A stretch of 11,340 nucleotides of DNA from Euperipatoides rowelli (GCA_003024985.2 PXIH01S0004097.1); one strand, 5' to 3'; shown: positions 1 to 7,270, counted from the stretch's first letter. Notes: a model not told the origin generated them from the sequence alone. Numbers and translations: made by a program.

Positions 1-91
1 ATATTCGGTTTAGAAATATTGAGTCGGTTCTCTTCGGGAACCTAATGCTATTACGGTTACCGACTATTAACTCGGTTCCCTTGCACCCCTA
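1..91. repeat. GC-richer remnant with nested inverted repeats
   Basis: This stretch is visibly richer in G and C than its surroundings. TCGGTT recurs at about 5, 24 and 72. AGTCGGT (22-28) is complementary to ACCGACT (59-65), and GGGAACC (36-42) is complementary to GGTTCCC (74-80), so the segment can fold into more than one hairpin. It ends where the TIR of the next element begins, so it is probably part of an older repeat that received that insertion. I do not recognise the family, and the left end lies outside the window. Confidence 0.4.
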
Positions 92-204
92 GTAAAATGC
101 TAGTTTTACAGAAAAGTAATTAGTTTATAGTAAACTAAAGTAAATTTGCTGCAATTTAAGCACAAATCCACTGCTTTACACCTAATATCTTCTGAGATAC
201 AGCT
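92..204 (+). repeat. Left terminal inverted repeat
   Basis: This 113-bp end matches the reverse complement of 2415-2528. I count nine substitutions and one single-base indel, about 91% identity. The tip is itself palindromic: GTAAAA (92-97) and TTTTAC (104-109) flank six bases. TAGTTTA (121-127) and TAAACTA (131-137) form a second hairpin around TAG. Such sub-palindromes may be transposase binding sites or hairpin-prone ends, but that is inference. Confidence 0.88.
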
Positions 205-269
205 ATTTAAATACTTAGACCTATTTTGAAAAAAAAAGAAAGAAAACATTTTTTTAAACTTTTGAAATC

Positions 270-275
270 TTTATT
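270..275 (-). terminator. Candidate polyadenylation signal AATAAA
   Basis: On the minus strand AATAAA lies about 50 bases after the likely TAG stop (324-326) of the element gene, and it sits inside the element before the left TIR. The position fits a eukaryotic poly(A) signal. In such AT-rich DNA a chance match is easy, so support rests on placement only. Confidence 0.45.
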
Positions 276-531
276 GAAGTATATTAATTTTCAAGACAAA
301 TACACCGAAGAATAGTGGTTTATCTACAATTTCTGACACTTGGAAGGGCCAGGACAAATTTTTTCTAGTTCTAAAGGCTCTTCGCCTTCACCTAATTCTA
401 AATCGAATTCTTCAATTTCCACCTCATCATCAAATTCTTCAATAGCCGATGGAGAATCTACATCTTCAGATTTGAACACAATATCTGGTACATTTTCACA
501 TTATTGCACCAAACAAAATGTGAATATCAAG

Positions 532-593
532 GAACAATTAAGCCCTGCTTTTCTGCCGCCACATGCATTTGTGCATCTTTTTTTGCAGTTGCA
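532..593 (-). other. CXC (Tesmin/TSO1-like) cysteine cluster
   Basis: The minus-strand translation gives CNCKKRCTNACGGRKAGLNC. The spacing C-x-C-x3-C-x3-C-x-(G)-x6-C follows the CXC domain, a zinc-binding DNA-binding module of Tesmin/TSO1 proteins, including the conserved RKAGL-type stretch. The position after the fourth cysteine pair member is glycine where cysteine is expected, so zinc binding would be impaired in this copy. Confidence 0.7.
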
Positions 594-1098
594 CAAAATA
601 AATTTGAGCAGGGATTCCGGAGCTGGATCTCTTTCTGTTTTATGGAGAGAGAGGTCAAATGTGGTACGGGCCCAACCCCTTTCTAGAGGAGATTTCTCAT
701 TTCCTAACCATGTTTGAACTTGGTGGTAACATCGAAAATGAAGTTTTGCAGCATCTCTAGTTGGAGGCAGTCTGGAAAGATTGAATTTAATTTTCCTTTC
801 TGCCTTCGCAAACTGTTGGTAATGTAAATCATTCAAATTTTGCACACTAGAACCACCCCCATACAGCTCCACAAAAAAAGTTTCACCGGACTTTGAACTG
901 GCTTGGCTGTAGCATCTGGTTTCAAGAATATTTTCTTCACTTCTTCATTGTTTGAATTCTTCTTGATGATTGAGCAAAACTTAGGCTATGCTTTCCTTGG
1001 CCACATGAATGAAAAGGATACTTTCTGTGAAACTATACTTGAAGGAGGATATTGTGTAGAAAACATCTGTTGTTTTACCTCTTCTGGATTTTTGAAAA

Positions 1099-1169
1099 TA
1101 TAAATTATCTTTTAATGGGGCTAACCCTGTCAGGAGAATAAGAAGATCTCTGTCTTCACCGACAAAAAC
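1099..1169 (-). other. Acidic PIN/FEN-like motif VGEDRDLLILL
   Basis: Translation from 1169 downward on the minus strand starts VFVGEDRDLLILLTGLAP and continues to YFQKSRRGKT. A hydrophobic strand followed by G-E-D-x-D-L-L is typical of the acidic metal-binding strand in PIN/FEN/XPG-type nucleases and of the uncharacterised family named for the gene at 324-2041. The expected later block around HAxSGCDT is not seen; after ILFIH the sequence diverges to a stop at 981-983. Nuclease activity is inferred from motif shape only. Confidence 0.55.
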
Positions 1170-2041
1170 ATAGCAGCAGCCTTAACGACTCGTAGTTTTT
1201 TTCCTGAGGGTCTGATTTTTTTATTCTGGTACCACACATTTGTGAGAATCGTGTACCCCAAGATTTTGAAGCACACAATGGTTTTCTTGTTAACTGTCTC
1301 AGCAATTACTACATCCTCTCCATACTTTTTAAAAAGATGAACCTTAATTGTTCTTAAATGAGGGCAGTAATCCCCATCAATTTTTTAAATGAGTTCAATA
1401 TAAAAAATTGACATTCCTCAGAGTTCTTTTCGAGATATGAAAATATATGTTCCATCACCTCATCAACGTTGGTAGCAGGATGATATCTTTTTTTATGTCC
1501 GGTACTTGGTGACATATAGATTTCTCTGACAAATAGATGGTATCTGGCAACCTTTGTAACTAAGTCTATTTCATCCTTGATGCAATTTATTATTGAACGT
1601 GGCCCATTCATCTCCTCGTTTTTCAGCTGCCTTCTAAATTGAATCTCTTACAGCTAACTTTTCTACTTGATGCACAATATTTCGTTTTGACATTGGGTTT
1701 TTTAATTTAATTTTTAAAAATTCTTCAGTTATCTTTTCTGTACACATAAAACAATTATCTTTAAAGTTGAAAGAATCACTGCTAGATCAAAGTTGTTTCA
1801 CGTTTTTCTGTGCACCAACACCTCCATGACGAATAGCCGCTTGAATCATTTTTGAGTTGTTAACACTTTTGGCAAGGGATGTGCACAAAAACTTATTTAA
1901 CGCCTTGCAAGAAACGTTCATTTTTTCCATTTAATACTGGATTCACGTAGAGTGTTTATCCCTCTCTGCTTCACCACCACAACTTCACCTTCACTCAGAG
2001 TATTACTGCACATAAAACAAACCTGCAGTAGAAGTCATCAT

Positions 2042-2414
2042 TTTGAATCCAATTTGATTGAAACAGTTTTCTGGACTCGAGCAACAAAGTAAATTCAAAA
2101 TTTGTGTTTCATCAATCAAGTATTAATTCAATCATCTGCAACACAAAAAAATAAACAACAAATTAATAACAAAAATTGGAAATTTTTTGTTGTATACAGT
2201 CAGTTTGTACAATCAATGTTACCAAAGACTGTTTCACTGTTGGCACAGTTAAGTAAACGTAAGGGTCAGCAGAGTTGCATATAAAGAAAACTAAGAAATC
2301 ACACATGCGCAGAAACAAAAGTTTTTAAAACACTAATAAATACATTTAATTTTTTTTAATGTGGGCAACCCTATCTACTTTTCCCTTTACTAGTCTCGAA
2401 ATCAACCTATAATG
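2042..2414 (-). other. Transposon 5' leader without clear coding sequence
   Basis: This is the stretch between the right TIR and the candidate start of the broken gene. On the minus strand a pyrimidine-rich run ending TTGTGTTGCAG has its AG at 2136-2137 and looks like a 3' splice acceptor, followed directly by ATGATTG. A leader intron is therefore possible, but I could not choose a donor. TGCGCATGTGTG near 2300-2311 (minus strand) resembles an NRF1-like box. The 60-codon plus-strand frame at 2102-2284 has no recognisable features. Confidence 0.3.
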
Positions 2415-2528
2415 AGCTGTATATCAGAAGATATTAAATGTACAGCAGTGGATATGTGCTTAAATTGTAGCAAATTTACTTTGGTTTACTATAAACTGAT
2501 TAATTTTTCTGTAAAACTAGCATTTTAC
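2415..2528 (-). repeat. Right terminal inverted repeat
   Basis: This is the partner of the repeat at 92-204, in opposite orientation. Long exact blocks include the outer 24 bases and AGTAAATTTGCT. The central hairpin is kept as GTTTA-CTA-TAAAC (about 2484-2496) although neighbouring bases changed, which suggests the palindrome mattered while the element was active. Confidence 0.88.
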
Positions 2529-2830
2529 CATGTCTACTACAAAAAATCAATGAAAAATTGAGATTTTTGTCTTTTTCTGAAAAAAATACACATTTGAACA
2601 GCTGTATCTCAAGCACTATGAGGTGTACAGAAACCATTTTAGATTCATTTTGTTTCAAATTTAGTCTAGATTAAAATTTAATAGAACAACACTTACCGTA
2701 AAACATACCGTTAGGGAGTAATTTGGTAAGAAGGCGCTGAGTCAGAAAACTTGCATTTTTTTAATGCGGTCCACCATCTGTATAACATATCCAAAAATCA
2801 AAACTACCCGACCTTTTGCACGCATAATTT
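2529..2830. repeat. Flank with a diverged third copy of the TIR inner block
   Basis: AGCTGTATCTCA at 2600-2611, then ATGAGGTGTACAG (2618-2630), repeats the inner TIR order (AGCTGTATCTCAGAAG...TTAGGTGTAAAG) in the same orientation as the right TIR but is much more diverged. CAAATTTAGT near 2657 also aligns with CAAATTTACT of the TIR. The stretch could be an older related element or a longer original terminus. I see no coding sequence in it. Confidence 0.4.
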
Positions 2831-2908
2831 TTTAATTTTAATATTTTGAAACATTAAGAGATTTATATTTTTAATTGTTTTTGCTAATAGTATTTTTCAT
2901 TTTTAAAA

Positions 2909-2966
2909 TAAATGGATAGAGGGGGGAGAGGGGGGTTATTAGGTGAGGGAGATGGTGGATAACTAG
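2909..2966 (+). other. G-rich purine tract
   Basis: Two runs of six G separated by AGA are followed by GG, GGG, GG and GG within about 50 bases, almost all on one strand. This strand asymmetry is unusual for such AT-rich DNA and could form a two-layer G-quadruplex. No gene is linked to it. Confidence 0.4.
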
Positions 2967-2968
2967 GG

Positions 2969-2994
2969 CCCGTTGTATTTCAATTCACAACGGG
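2969..2994. repeat. 8-bp perfect hairpin CCCGTTGT/ACAACGGG
   Basis: CCCGTTGT (2969-2976) and ACAACGGG (2987-2994) are perfect inverted copies separated by 10 bases and followed by TTTTT. The GGGCCCGTTGT start looks like the tip of miniature inverted-repeat elements, so it may be a collapsed remnant. A terminator role is not claimed. Confidence 0.5.
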
Positions 2995-3655
2995 TTTTTC
3001 AGCTAGGCTAGTTATTTTATAAAAGTTAATTAAATTTTTTTACGATACAGTAAAATAAATCCATAAATATTAGTTTTCATAAAAACTTTATTCAGGAAAT
3101 TAGGCCTAGGGCTACTTATTAAAAATTTATTATTTTTATCAGAATTTTAAAAGCATAGCATAACTTAACATGAAATGAAGATTTGATAAATAAAATTTGA
3201 TTGCTATTTTTTTTCTCTACTTCCACCTATAAGCAATGAACTATTAATTTATAAAATTAGTTTACATATTTTTTTTATAATAAATAAGGCCATTTTTTGC
3301 TTTTAATATTTCTGAGTTAAACAGAATAGAGCTCTTTAAATCAAGTCAGTTGTCTTAACTTGTCTATACAGAGAGAATACAAATGACATTCATTCAATAT
3401 ATTTTAATTTTGCTCTCTTAGTTTTTTAAAATTTTAACTGCCCAGTTCAATTTTTTAATATGGCAGTCTTTTTTTATTTTATAGAATTCTGACCTTGTTA
3501 AATTCAACAATATCATGTTGAGTTCGTAAAAAGGAAAAAATAAGATTTATTGAGCTGTTAAGATTTTCTTAAATAGTTAATACCTTAATAGTTTATACAG
3601 TCTAATAAATTTTATTTTTAAATTGGGTCTTCATAAATGTTTAACTTATGTGTTC
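2995..3655. other. AT-rich intergenic sequence, no gene seen
   Basis: All frames are closed at short intervals. Homopolymer A and T runs dominate. TAGGCTA at 3004 and TAGGCCTA at 3101 belong to the dispersed motif described in the findings. Confidence 0.6.
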
Positions 3656-3659
3656 CTCA

Positions 3660-3830
3660 AATGTCTAGTGATTTGTTGTGTGGTAATGCCATGTCATATC
3701 CTGTATAGGCTCTGTGCGACTGGGTGCGAGCCATAGTGTGGTGTCCATATGGTTGGTATACTGTATAGCCTGTAATACTGAGATTAGGTTACCTTTGCGG
3801 GGCTGGCAGTATCACTTACTAAAACAAAAT
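3660..3830. other. GC-richer island of unknown origin
   Basis: The patch has several CpG-containing words (TGCGAC, GTGCGAG, TTGCGGGG) and stands out from flanking AT-rich DNA. TATCCTGTATAGG (3697-3709) and TATACTGTATAGC (3757-3769) are spaced exactly 60 bases, but the rest of the two 60-base units does not match. GGTGCGAGCC (3723-3732) is a partial match to a pol III B box, without a good A box. One plus-strand frame stays open for about 50 codons without a start and I do not recognise its product. It could be an old SINE or an exon relic. Confidence 0.25.
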
Positions 3831-3917
3831 TGGGTCTAAGTATAATTCCAACAAGAAAGTATGAGTGAGTGACTCGGATTCCTTATAGAGGATTATTGCT
3901 CTTTTTATGGTTTAGAT

Positions 3918-4360
3918 CAGGAATTCTCAACTTTTTTAAAGATAGCCTATGTACTATAAAAAACAAAATTTAAAAATTTCTGTACCACTCATGGATATGT
4001 ATGGGAAAGTTATACTAATAGAGTTATGTTCTAAATTGGCCTATATATTTTATTTCTTTACAAACAAAAATAGAACAGAATCAATAACAAATATGGTAAA
4101 CTATAGTGAAAAAACAAACATTCTGTGCTAAACGTATCCGTACAGTTAATGCACATAAAATAAAATTGTGCTTCAGAAAATCCAGAGTTAATGGTATGTC
4201 AATAGCTCATAGTGTTAACTTTTGAAATAAACTACCTATTGATGTTTGTGAGAGTGGTTCTTTATATACTTAAAAAAAAAAGATATTGCCTTTTATGATA
4301 TTGAAAAAGGATAATTTGAAGTTTTAAACTTTAATATTGTTGTTTTGAGAAGTATGACTG
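3918..4360. mobile_element. Possible short hAT-like remnant
   Basis: CAGGAATTCTCAAC (3918-3931) followed by a T run resembles the CAGNGGTTCTCAAC tips of many hAT elements. The reverse complement of 4342-4360 begins CAGTCATACTTCTCAAAAC, a weaker match that could be the other end, giving about 443 bp. No 8-bp target duplication is visible and no transposase is encoded, so this is tentative. Confidence 0.2.
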
Positions 4361-5568
4361 TATTTTTTTTTGGATAATGATTATTTGCTTGTTTTAGATT
4401 TACATTGTGCACTTTATTGAAATGTAAAATGGCAACTGCTTTTTACAAATAAATAATTGCATAGAATAATAATCAAAATCCATTTTATATATCCTCCCCT
4501 TTTAAACATTAATGTTTTCAATAACCTCTGTGTCACCGTATTCAGACTAATCTAATATCACCAACTTAAAGTTTTTATATAAACCAGTGTCTAGAATAAC
4601 TACAATCAAATATTAATATACAGTAGATTTCTAGACAATAAATAACAACCGCATTGATAGAATTAATGGTGATCCCTTGCTGCTATCTCGGAATGTTTAC
4701 ATTGATGATTTCACTAAATAATTTCAAGTGATGTCATGTAAAATTTAATCTATGATTATTGTATTTAACTTATTAATTTCATATTCAAATAACTTTTTTA
4801 TATATATATATTTTTTGTTAATAAGTGGAATTTTTTTTTTTTAATGATTATCTTTCAAAATAAATGATAAAAAAATGTTTAAATCCATTATTTGTCACAT
4901 TTAGGAATTTACTGTAGCCTACAATATTTAATAATAACAATTACACTACATTATAATAAATATATAATGAAACAGTAACTTTATTATAAATTTTTATCTA
5001 ATTAGTAGAATTTGATTTTTTTTTTAAAAAAAAAACATAAAATATAAGAAATTAATATTGAGTTCCCTCCCCCAATAGGCTATTGATAGAGTCATTCAAT
5101 TTATTTATTTTTGATAGCACTAATAATAATAGTGGCTTAATAAAATTTGTTGCAGCTGTTCTTTATGTGTTGTGGACTTTGAGGATCTGATAAATATTTG
5201 AAGATTAAAATAGATAAGGAATTAGATAAAGGATTTTAATATGAAAATATTATATGACTTACATTTGAAATGTAAACAAAAAAAGTATTCAATATAATGT
5301 AGAAAAAATTGTGTTAAGTAATTTATAGATTCTATTTAAATAAATTGATAATAGAATTTTGAATTAAGATTATTTTGTAAAGATTTATAATGAAAATTGT
5401 ATACGGTAGGCTATATAGTAGTTAGATACCATAACAAATATATTTTAAATAATATTTATTACGGGTATTAAGTTTTAAGACGATAAAATTGTTATTTTTG
5501 GGATTTTGATGAATAAAATATGAGACGATAATGCCCTTTTCTTTAAAAAAAACTATAGTAGATATCTC
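4361..5568. other. AT-rich intergenic sequence, no gene seen
   Basis: No frame of note is present on either strand. The sequence includes a short TA microsatellite (about 4799-4810), several A/T homopolymers near 4828-4842 and 5018-5034, a near-palindrome CAATAGGCTATTG around 5073-5085, and further copies of the TAGGCTA heptamer at 4915, 5076 and 5407. Confidence 0.6.
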
Positions 5569-5571
5569 TAA
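5569..5571. repeat. Target-site duplication TAA, left copy
   Basis: TAA directly precedes the left TIR and is repeated at 6275-6277 directly after the right TIR. A 3-bp TWA duplication is the hallmark of PIF/Harbinger insertion. Confidence 0.7.
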
Positions 5572-5593
5572 AGGTTAGCACACACTAGGAGAG
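5572..5593 (+). repeat. Harbinger left TIR
   Basis: The shared core AGCACACACTAGGAGAG (5578-5594) is repeated in reverse at the right end; after that the two ends diverge (TTTTTCTTTG versus AAAAACTTCG). Confidence 0.75.
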
Positions 5594-5640
5594 TTTTTCT
5601 TTGAAGCATCAAAGAATTGTACTCCGAAGGTAAATACTCT

Positions 5641-5660
5641 TGTGTGTGTCAAAATACTCT
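5641..5660 (+). repeat. Inner terminal module, left
   Basis: TGTGTGTCAAAATACTCT here matches TGTGTGTCAGATTACTCT at 6187-6204 in the same orientation, with GAAAAC/GGAAAC following each. It is also an inverted partner of the outer left TIR CACACACT, so the left end can fold back on itself over about 75 bases. Confidence 0.6.
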
Positions 5661-5698
5661 AGAGAAAACCAGTCTTCGAAGAGAACACTTTCATCACT

Positions 5699-5729
5699 TT
5701 CAAAAGTAGACCTCTGGTCTACTTTTTGA
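5699..5729. repeat. Strong short-loop hairpin in the Harbinger element
   Basis: AAAAGTAGACC (5702-5712) and GGTCTACTTTT (5716-5726) are perfect inverted copies separated by only TCT. Allowing one bulged T, the stem extends to TTC/GAA on the outside. It lies just before the cluster of N bases, which may reflect difficulty sequencing through the structure. Confidence 0.75.
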
Positions 5730-5766
5730 AGAATTTCTCCTCGGANTCNAAGTTCNCAGCNGAGAA

Positions 5767-5772
5767 CACGTG
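5767..5772. promoter_or_regulatory. E-box CACGTG upstream of the MADF frame
   Basis: This palindromic bHLH site lies 29 bases before the candidate ATG at 5801, where a promoter or leader of the small frame would be. Function is inferred from position only. Confidence 0.25.
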
Positions 5773-5800
5773 ACTTGACTTTACTAACTAAAAAATAAAA

Positions 5801-6007
5801 ATGCCGGCCATTTGCTTCGCCGACAAAAACTGGAACGATGTTGAAATATCACTATTAATTCAAGAAGTAGAAAAATGTCCATGTCTATATACGCAGCACT
5901 TAACTGAATATCACAGCAAGCCACTATTTATTTATTTATTTTTATTAAAAACGACAATTCTGCAAACCATTGGTATCGTATGTAATACAACAGGTAAATG
6001 GCTTTGA
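5801..6007 (+). CDS. Truncated MADF-domain protein of a Harbinger transposon
   Basis: The 68-residue frame starts MPAICFADKNWNDVEISLLI and includes EVEKCPCLYTQHLTEYHSK. A tryptophan (11), a hydrophobic LLI helix (18-20), P27-x-L29-Y30 and Y37-H38 fit the first two helices of the MADF (Myb/SANT-related) DNA-binding domain; the end ILQTIGIVCNTTGKWL (53-68) fits its third helix. Between them, PLFIYLFLLKT (41-51) is encoded by an ATTT-type microsatellite (5925-5945) and is not domain-like, so the domain is probably disrupted. The ATG is preceded by an A-rich AAAAATAAAA. In PIF-like insect transposons a MADF protein works with the transposase at the element ends. The frame stops right after GKWL and lacks the usual downstream region, so it is a fragment or a first exon. 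Confidence 0.6.
   Translation: MPAICFADKNWNDVEISLLIQEVEKCPCLYTQHLTEYHSKPLFIYLFLLKTTILQTIGIVCNTTGKWL
5925..5945 (+). repeat. ATTT microsatellite inside the MADF frame
   Basis: About five tandem ATTT units lie between the codons for the TEYHSK and ILQTIG parts. The tract keeps the frame open, replacing the expected linker with hydrophobic residues FIYLFLL. Confidence 0.7.
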
Positions 6008-6137
6008 TATTTAAAACTAAATCGCCACTGCTTGGAAATTAAAAAATCTATTTATTTTCATGCATATATATATTTAATACAATAATCAATTAATGTGGTA
6101 GTCATTGAATGTGACTCTCCATTTTGACAACAGGAGT

Positions 6138-6194
6138 ACACACACTTAAAAGAGAAAAACTTTCAAATAAAAAAAAATTATCCTAGTGTGTGTC
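6138..6194. repeat. Internal foldback of TIR-like motifs
   Basis: ACACACACTT (6138-6147) followed by AAAAGAGAAAAACTT resembles the outer TIR in left orientation, while CCTAGTGTGTGTC (6182-6194) is in right orientation. Together they form a mini inverted repeat of about 57 bp nested before the true right end, possibly an ancient nested insertion or terminal duplication. Confidence 0.5.
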
Positions 6195-6251
6195 AGATTA
6201 CTCTTGCGGAAACTTTCACATCATTAAAAAAACTGCCAACTACGAAGTTTT

Positions 6252-6274
6252 TCTCTCCTAGTGTGTGCTTGGCT
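6252..6274 (-). repeat. Harbinger right TIR
   Basis: CTCTCCTAGTGTGTGCT is the inverse of the left core, followed by TGGCT and the TAA duplication at 6275-6277. A second, inner copy CCTAGTGTGTGTC starts at 6182, 76 bases inward and in the same orientation. Confidence 0.75.
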
Positions 6275-6277
6275 TAA

Positions 6278-7270
6278 GAGCTGAATTAAGCAACATCTTT
6301 TGTGTTTATTGTTTAAAACCTTATAGTCTATATGGGATGCTTTTCTTAAACTCAGAGAGCCCAAATAGCTTTACATCATGCATTGTGAACTATAATTACA
6401 AGCTCAAGGATGTCTCAAGTGTATGCTTTAAAAATGAATCTAATTTCTTGACAAATTCTAATTTTGATGGATTTTTGATGTTTTATTGATTTGTAATCAC
6501 ATCTTAAAACCATCAAACATTTATTATTTTTCATTCTTTCCCCAATATAAGCTGAATAAATGCAAGAAAAATTATAATTTGGACCTTTATTTTTTAAGTG
6601 TTGTAAAACAAATATTTAAAATTATTTTGAAAATGACCACTACCAATATGGAGAATAAATTATCATTTTTTTCCTTGCATTAAAAAAAAGAAAAAATATC
6701 CTAGTCTATTTACAGACCCTAAATTTTTATATTTTGTTGCTGGAAATCGTTTAATTTAATTTCTTATTATTTCTATGTCCATATATATCAAATTGATATA
6801 GGCCTTAGTGGCTAATATTATTTTGATTGAAATAGATGCATAAAATCTACAAGATCGCTACCTTACAAAATATTAATTAATTTCAACATTTTCTAAAAGT
6901 TTCCATTGTTTACTTAAAATTGTAACTTGACTAAAAAGTTTTACAAGACTATTATGTTTTAAATAGCATAATCACTTGAAAAACATTTAAAGTAGATAAA
7001 AAAAATCAACTCTATAATAGCCTGTGTACACTTTTTTTCTGATATTAATGCAGCAAATCTGTCTAAGATATAATCATTTGTTTAGCATCTCAACCTATTT
7101 TTTTCTATATTCAGTATTATGAAGATTAGGCTACATACTGTACGTTTTCCTGCCCCATTGAATTATCCTATAGATATAAATACAGTAATTTTTAAATCAC
7201 TTAAGCGAATTCACATTACTCAAAGGTATTGTTAAACATATTTAAAAATAGTTTCAACAATCGAACAGTT
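6278..7270. other. AT-rich intergenic sequence, no gene seen
   Basis: Two plus-strand frames (6265-6489 and 6486-6683) have no recognisable domain, and the first begins inside the Harbinger TIR; I regard them as chance. A 17-bp AT palindrome centred on TATATCAA-A-TTGATATA lies at 6784-6800. TAGGCTA occurs at 7127. Confidence 0.6.

Larger units (their letters stand above)
324..2041 (-). pseudogene. Broken transposon gene: zinc-finger, PIN/FEN-like and CXC-motif protein
   Basis: Reading the minus strand from a candidate ATG at 2041, protein-like pieces appear in order but in changing frames. (1) CFMCSNTLSEGEVVVVKQRG (about 2019-1960) ends at a stop at 1918-1920. (2) A second zinc pair NCFMCTEKITEEF (about 1756-1718) and GDEWA (near 1605) are broken by stops at 1787-1789 and 1634-1636. 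(3) RSIINCIKDEIDLV through NSFKKLMG occupies about 1599-1372. (4) HLFKKYGEDVV and KKTIVCFK occupy about 1345-1265. (5) VFVGEDRDLLILLTGLAP starts at 1169. (6) ELYGGG (about 872) leads to YHQVQTWLGN, CNCKKRCTNACGGRKAGLNC (593-534) and an acidic tail after one in-frame stop at 501-503. The final stop is 324-326. The order matches a family of uncharacterised animal proteins I know from memory; (5) resembles the acidic strand of PIN/FEN nucleases and (6) a CXC DNA-binding cluster, here with one cysteine replaced by glycine. Full-length relatives appear much longer between (4) and (5), so an internal deletion near 1170 is likely. Confidence 0.75.
92..2528 (-). mobile_element. DNA transposon with long TIRs and a decayed CXC/nuclease-like gene
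   Basis: The element is 2437 bp long. Its boundaries are set by long TIRs starting GTAAAATGCTAG at 92 and ending CTAGCATTTTAC at 2528. All protein-like sequence inside lies on the minus strand, ends about 120 bp before the left TIR and starts about 370 bp before the right TIR, as expected for a single-gene cut-and-paste transposon. The target-site duplication is unclear: the 8 bp flanks CACCCCTA and CATGTCTA share only five positions. The gene resembles a widespread family of uncharacterised animal proteins with nuclease-like and CXC motifs. A link to the Academ superfamily, whose transposases carry an XPG-type nuclease, is my inference and not proven. The copy is inactive because its gene is broken. 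Confidence 0.8.
5572..6274 (+). mobile_element. PIF/Harbinger-type non-autonomous element with MADF frame
   Basis: The left end AGGTTAGCACACACTAGG (5572-5589) and the reverse complement of the right end AGCCAAGCACACACTAGG (6257-6274) match at 15 of 18 positions and are flanked by TAA on both sides. PIF/Harbinger transposons make 3-bp TWA duplications, and in insects they often carry a second gene for a MADF-type DNA-binding protein next to the transposase. This 703-bp copy keeps a MADF-like start of such a protein (5801-6007) and has no DDE transposase, so it would need one in trans. Inner copies of the TIR motif occur near both ends, making an unusually layered terminus. Four N bases at 5746, 5749, 5756 and 5761 mark uncertain assembly inside it. 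Confidence 0.78.

Noticed and set aside
504-686. 60-residue plus-strand frame
   Set aside because: It lies antisense to the CXC block of the pseudogene and has no protein features of its own.
340-717. 125-residue plus-strand frame rich in serine
   Set aside because: It is the antisense of the acidic tail and CXC region of the minus-strand pseudogene; the serine run is the complement of Glu/Asp codons.
903-1103. 66-residue plus-strand frame
   Set aside because: It lies antisense to the pseudogene segment after the VGEDRDLL motif.
2969-3000. Rho-independent terminator (hairpin plus T run)
   Set aside because: The window is eukaryotic in character and no gene ends here; an element-tip remnant is more likely.
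3660-3830. tRNA or tRNA-derived SINE
   Set aside because: Only a partial B box is seen. There is no cloverleaf, A box or clear tail, so it is kept as an unknown island.
3949-4131. 60-residue plus-strand frame
   Set aside because: It has AT-driven composition, no recognisable motif and no supporting context.
4337-4400. TTTAGAT-like words as target duplication of the hAT-like remnant
   Set aside because: The copies do not abut the candidate ends, so they do not support the boundaries.
6265-6683. Two neighbouring plus-strand frames of 74 and 65 residues
   Set aside because: The first starts inside the Harbinger TIR. Both have AT-rich codon use and no recognisable domain.
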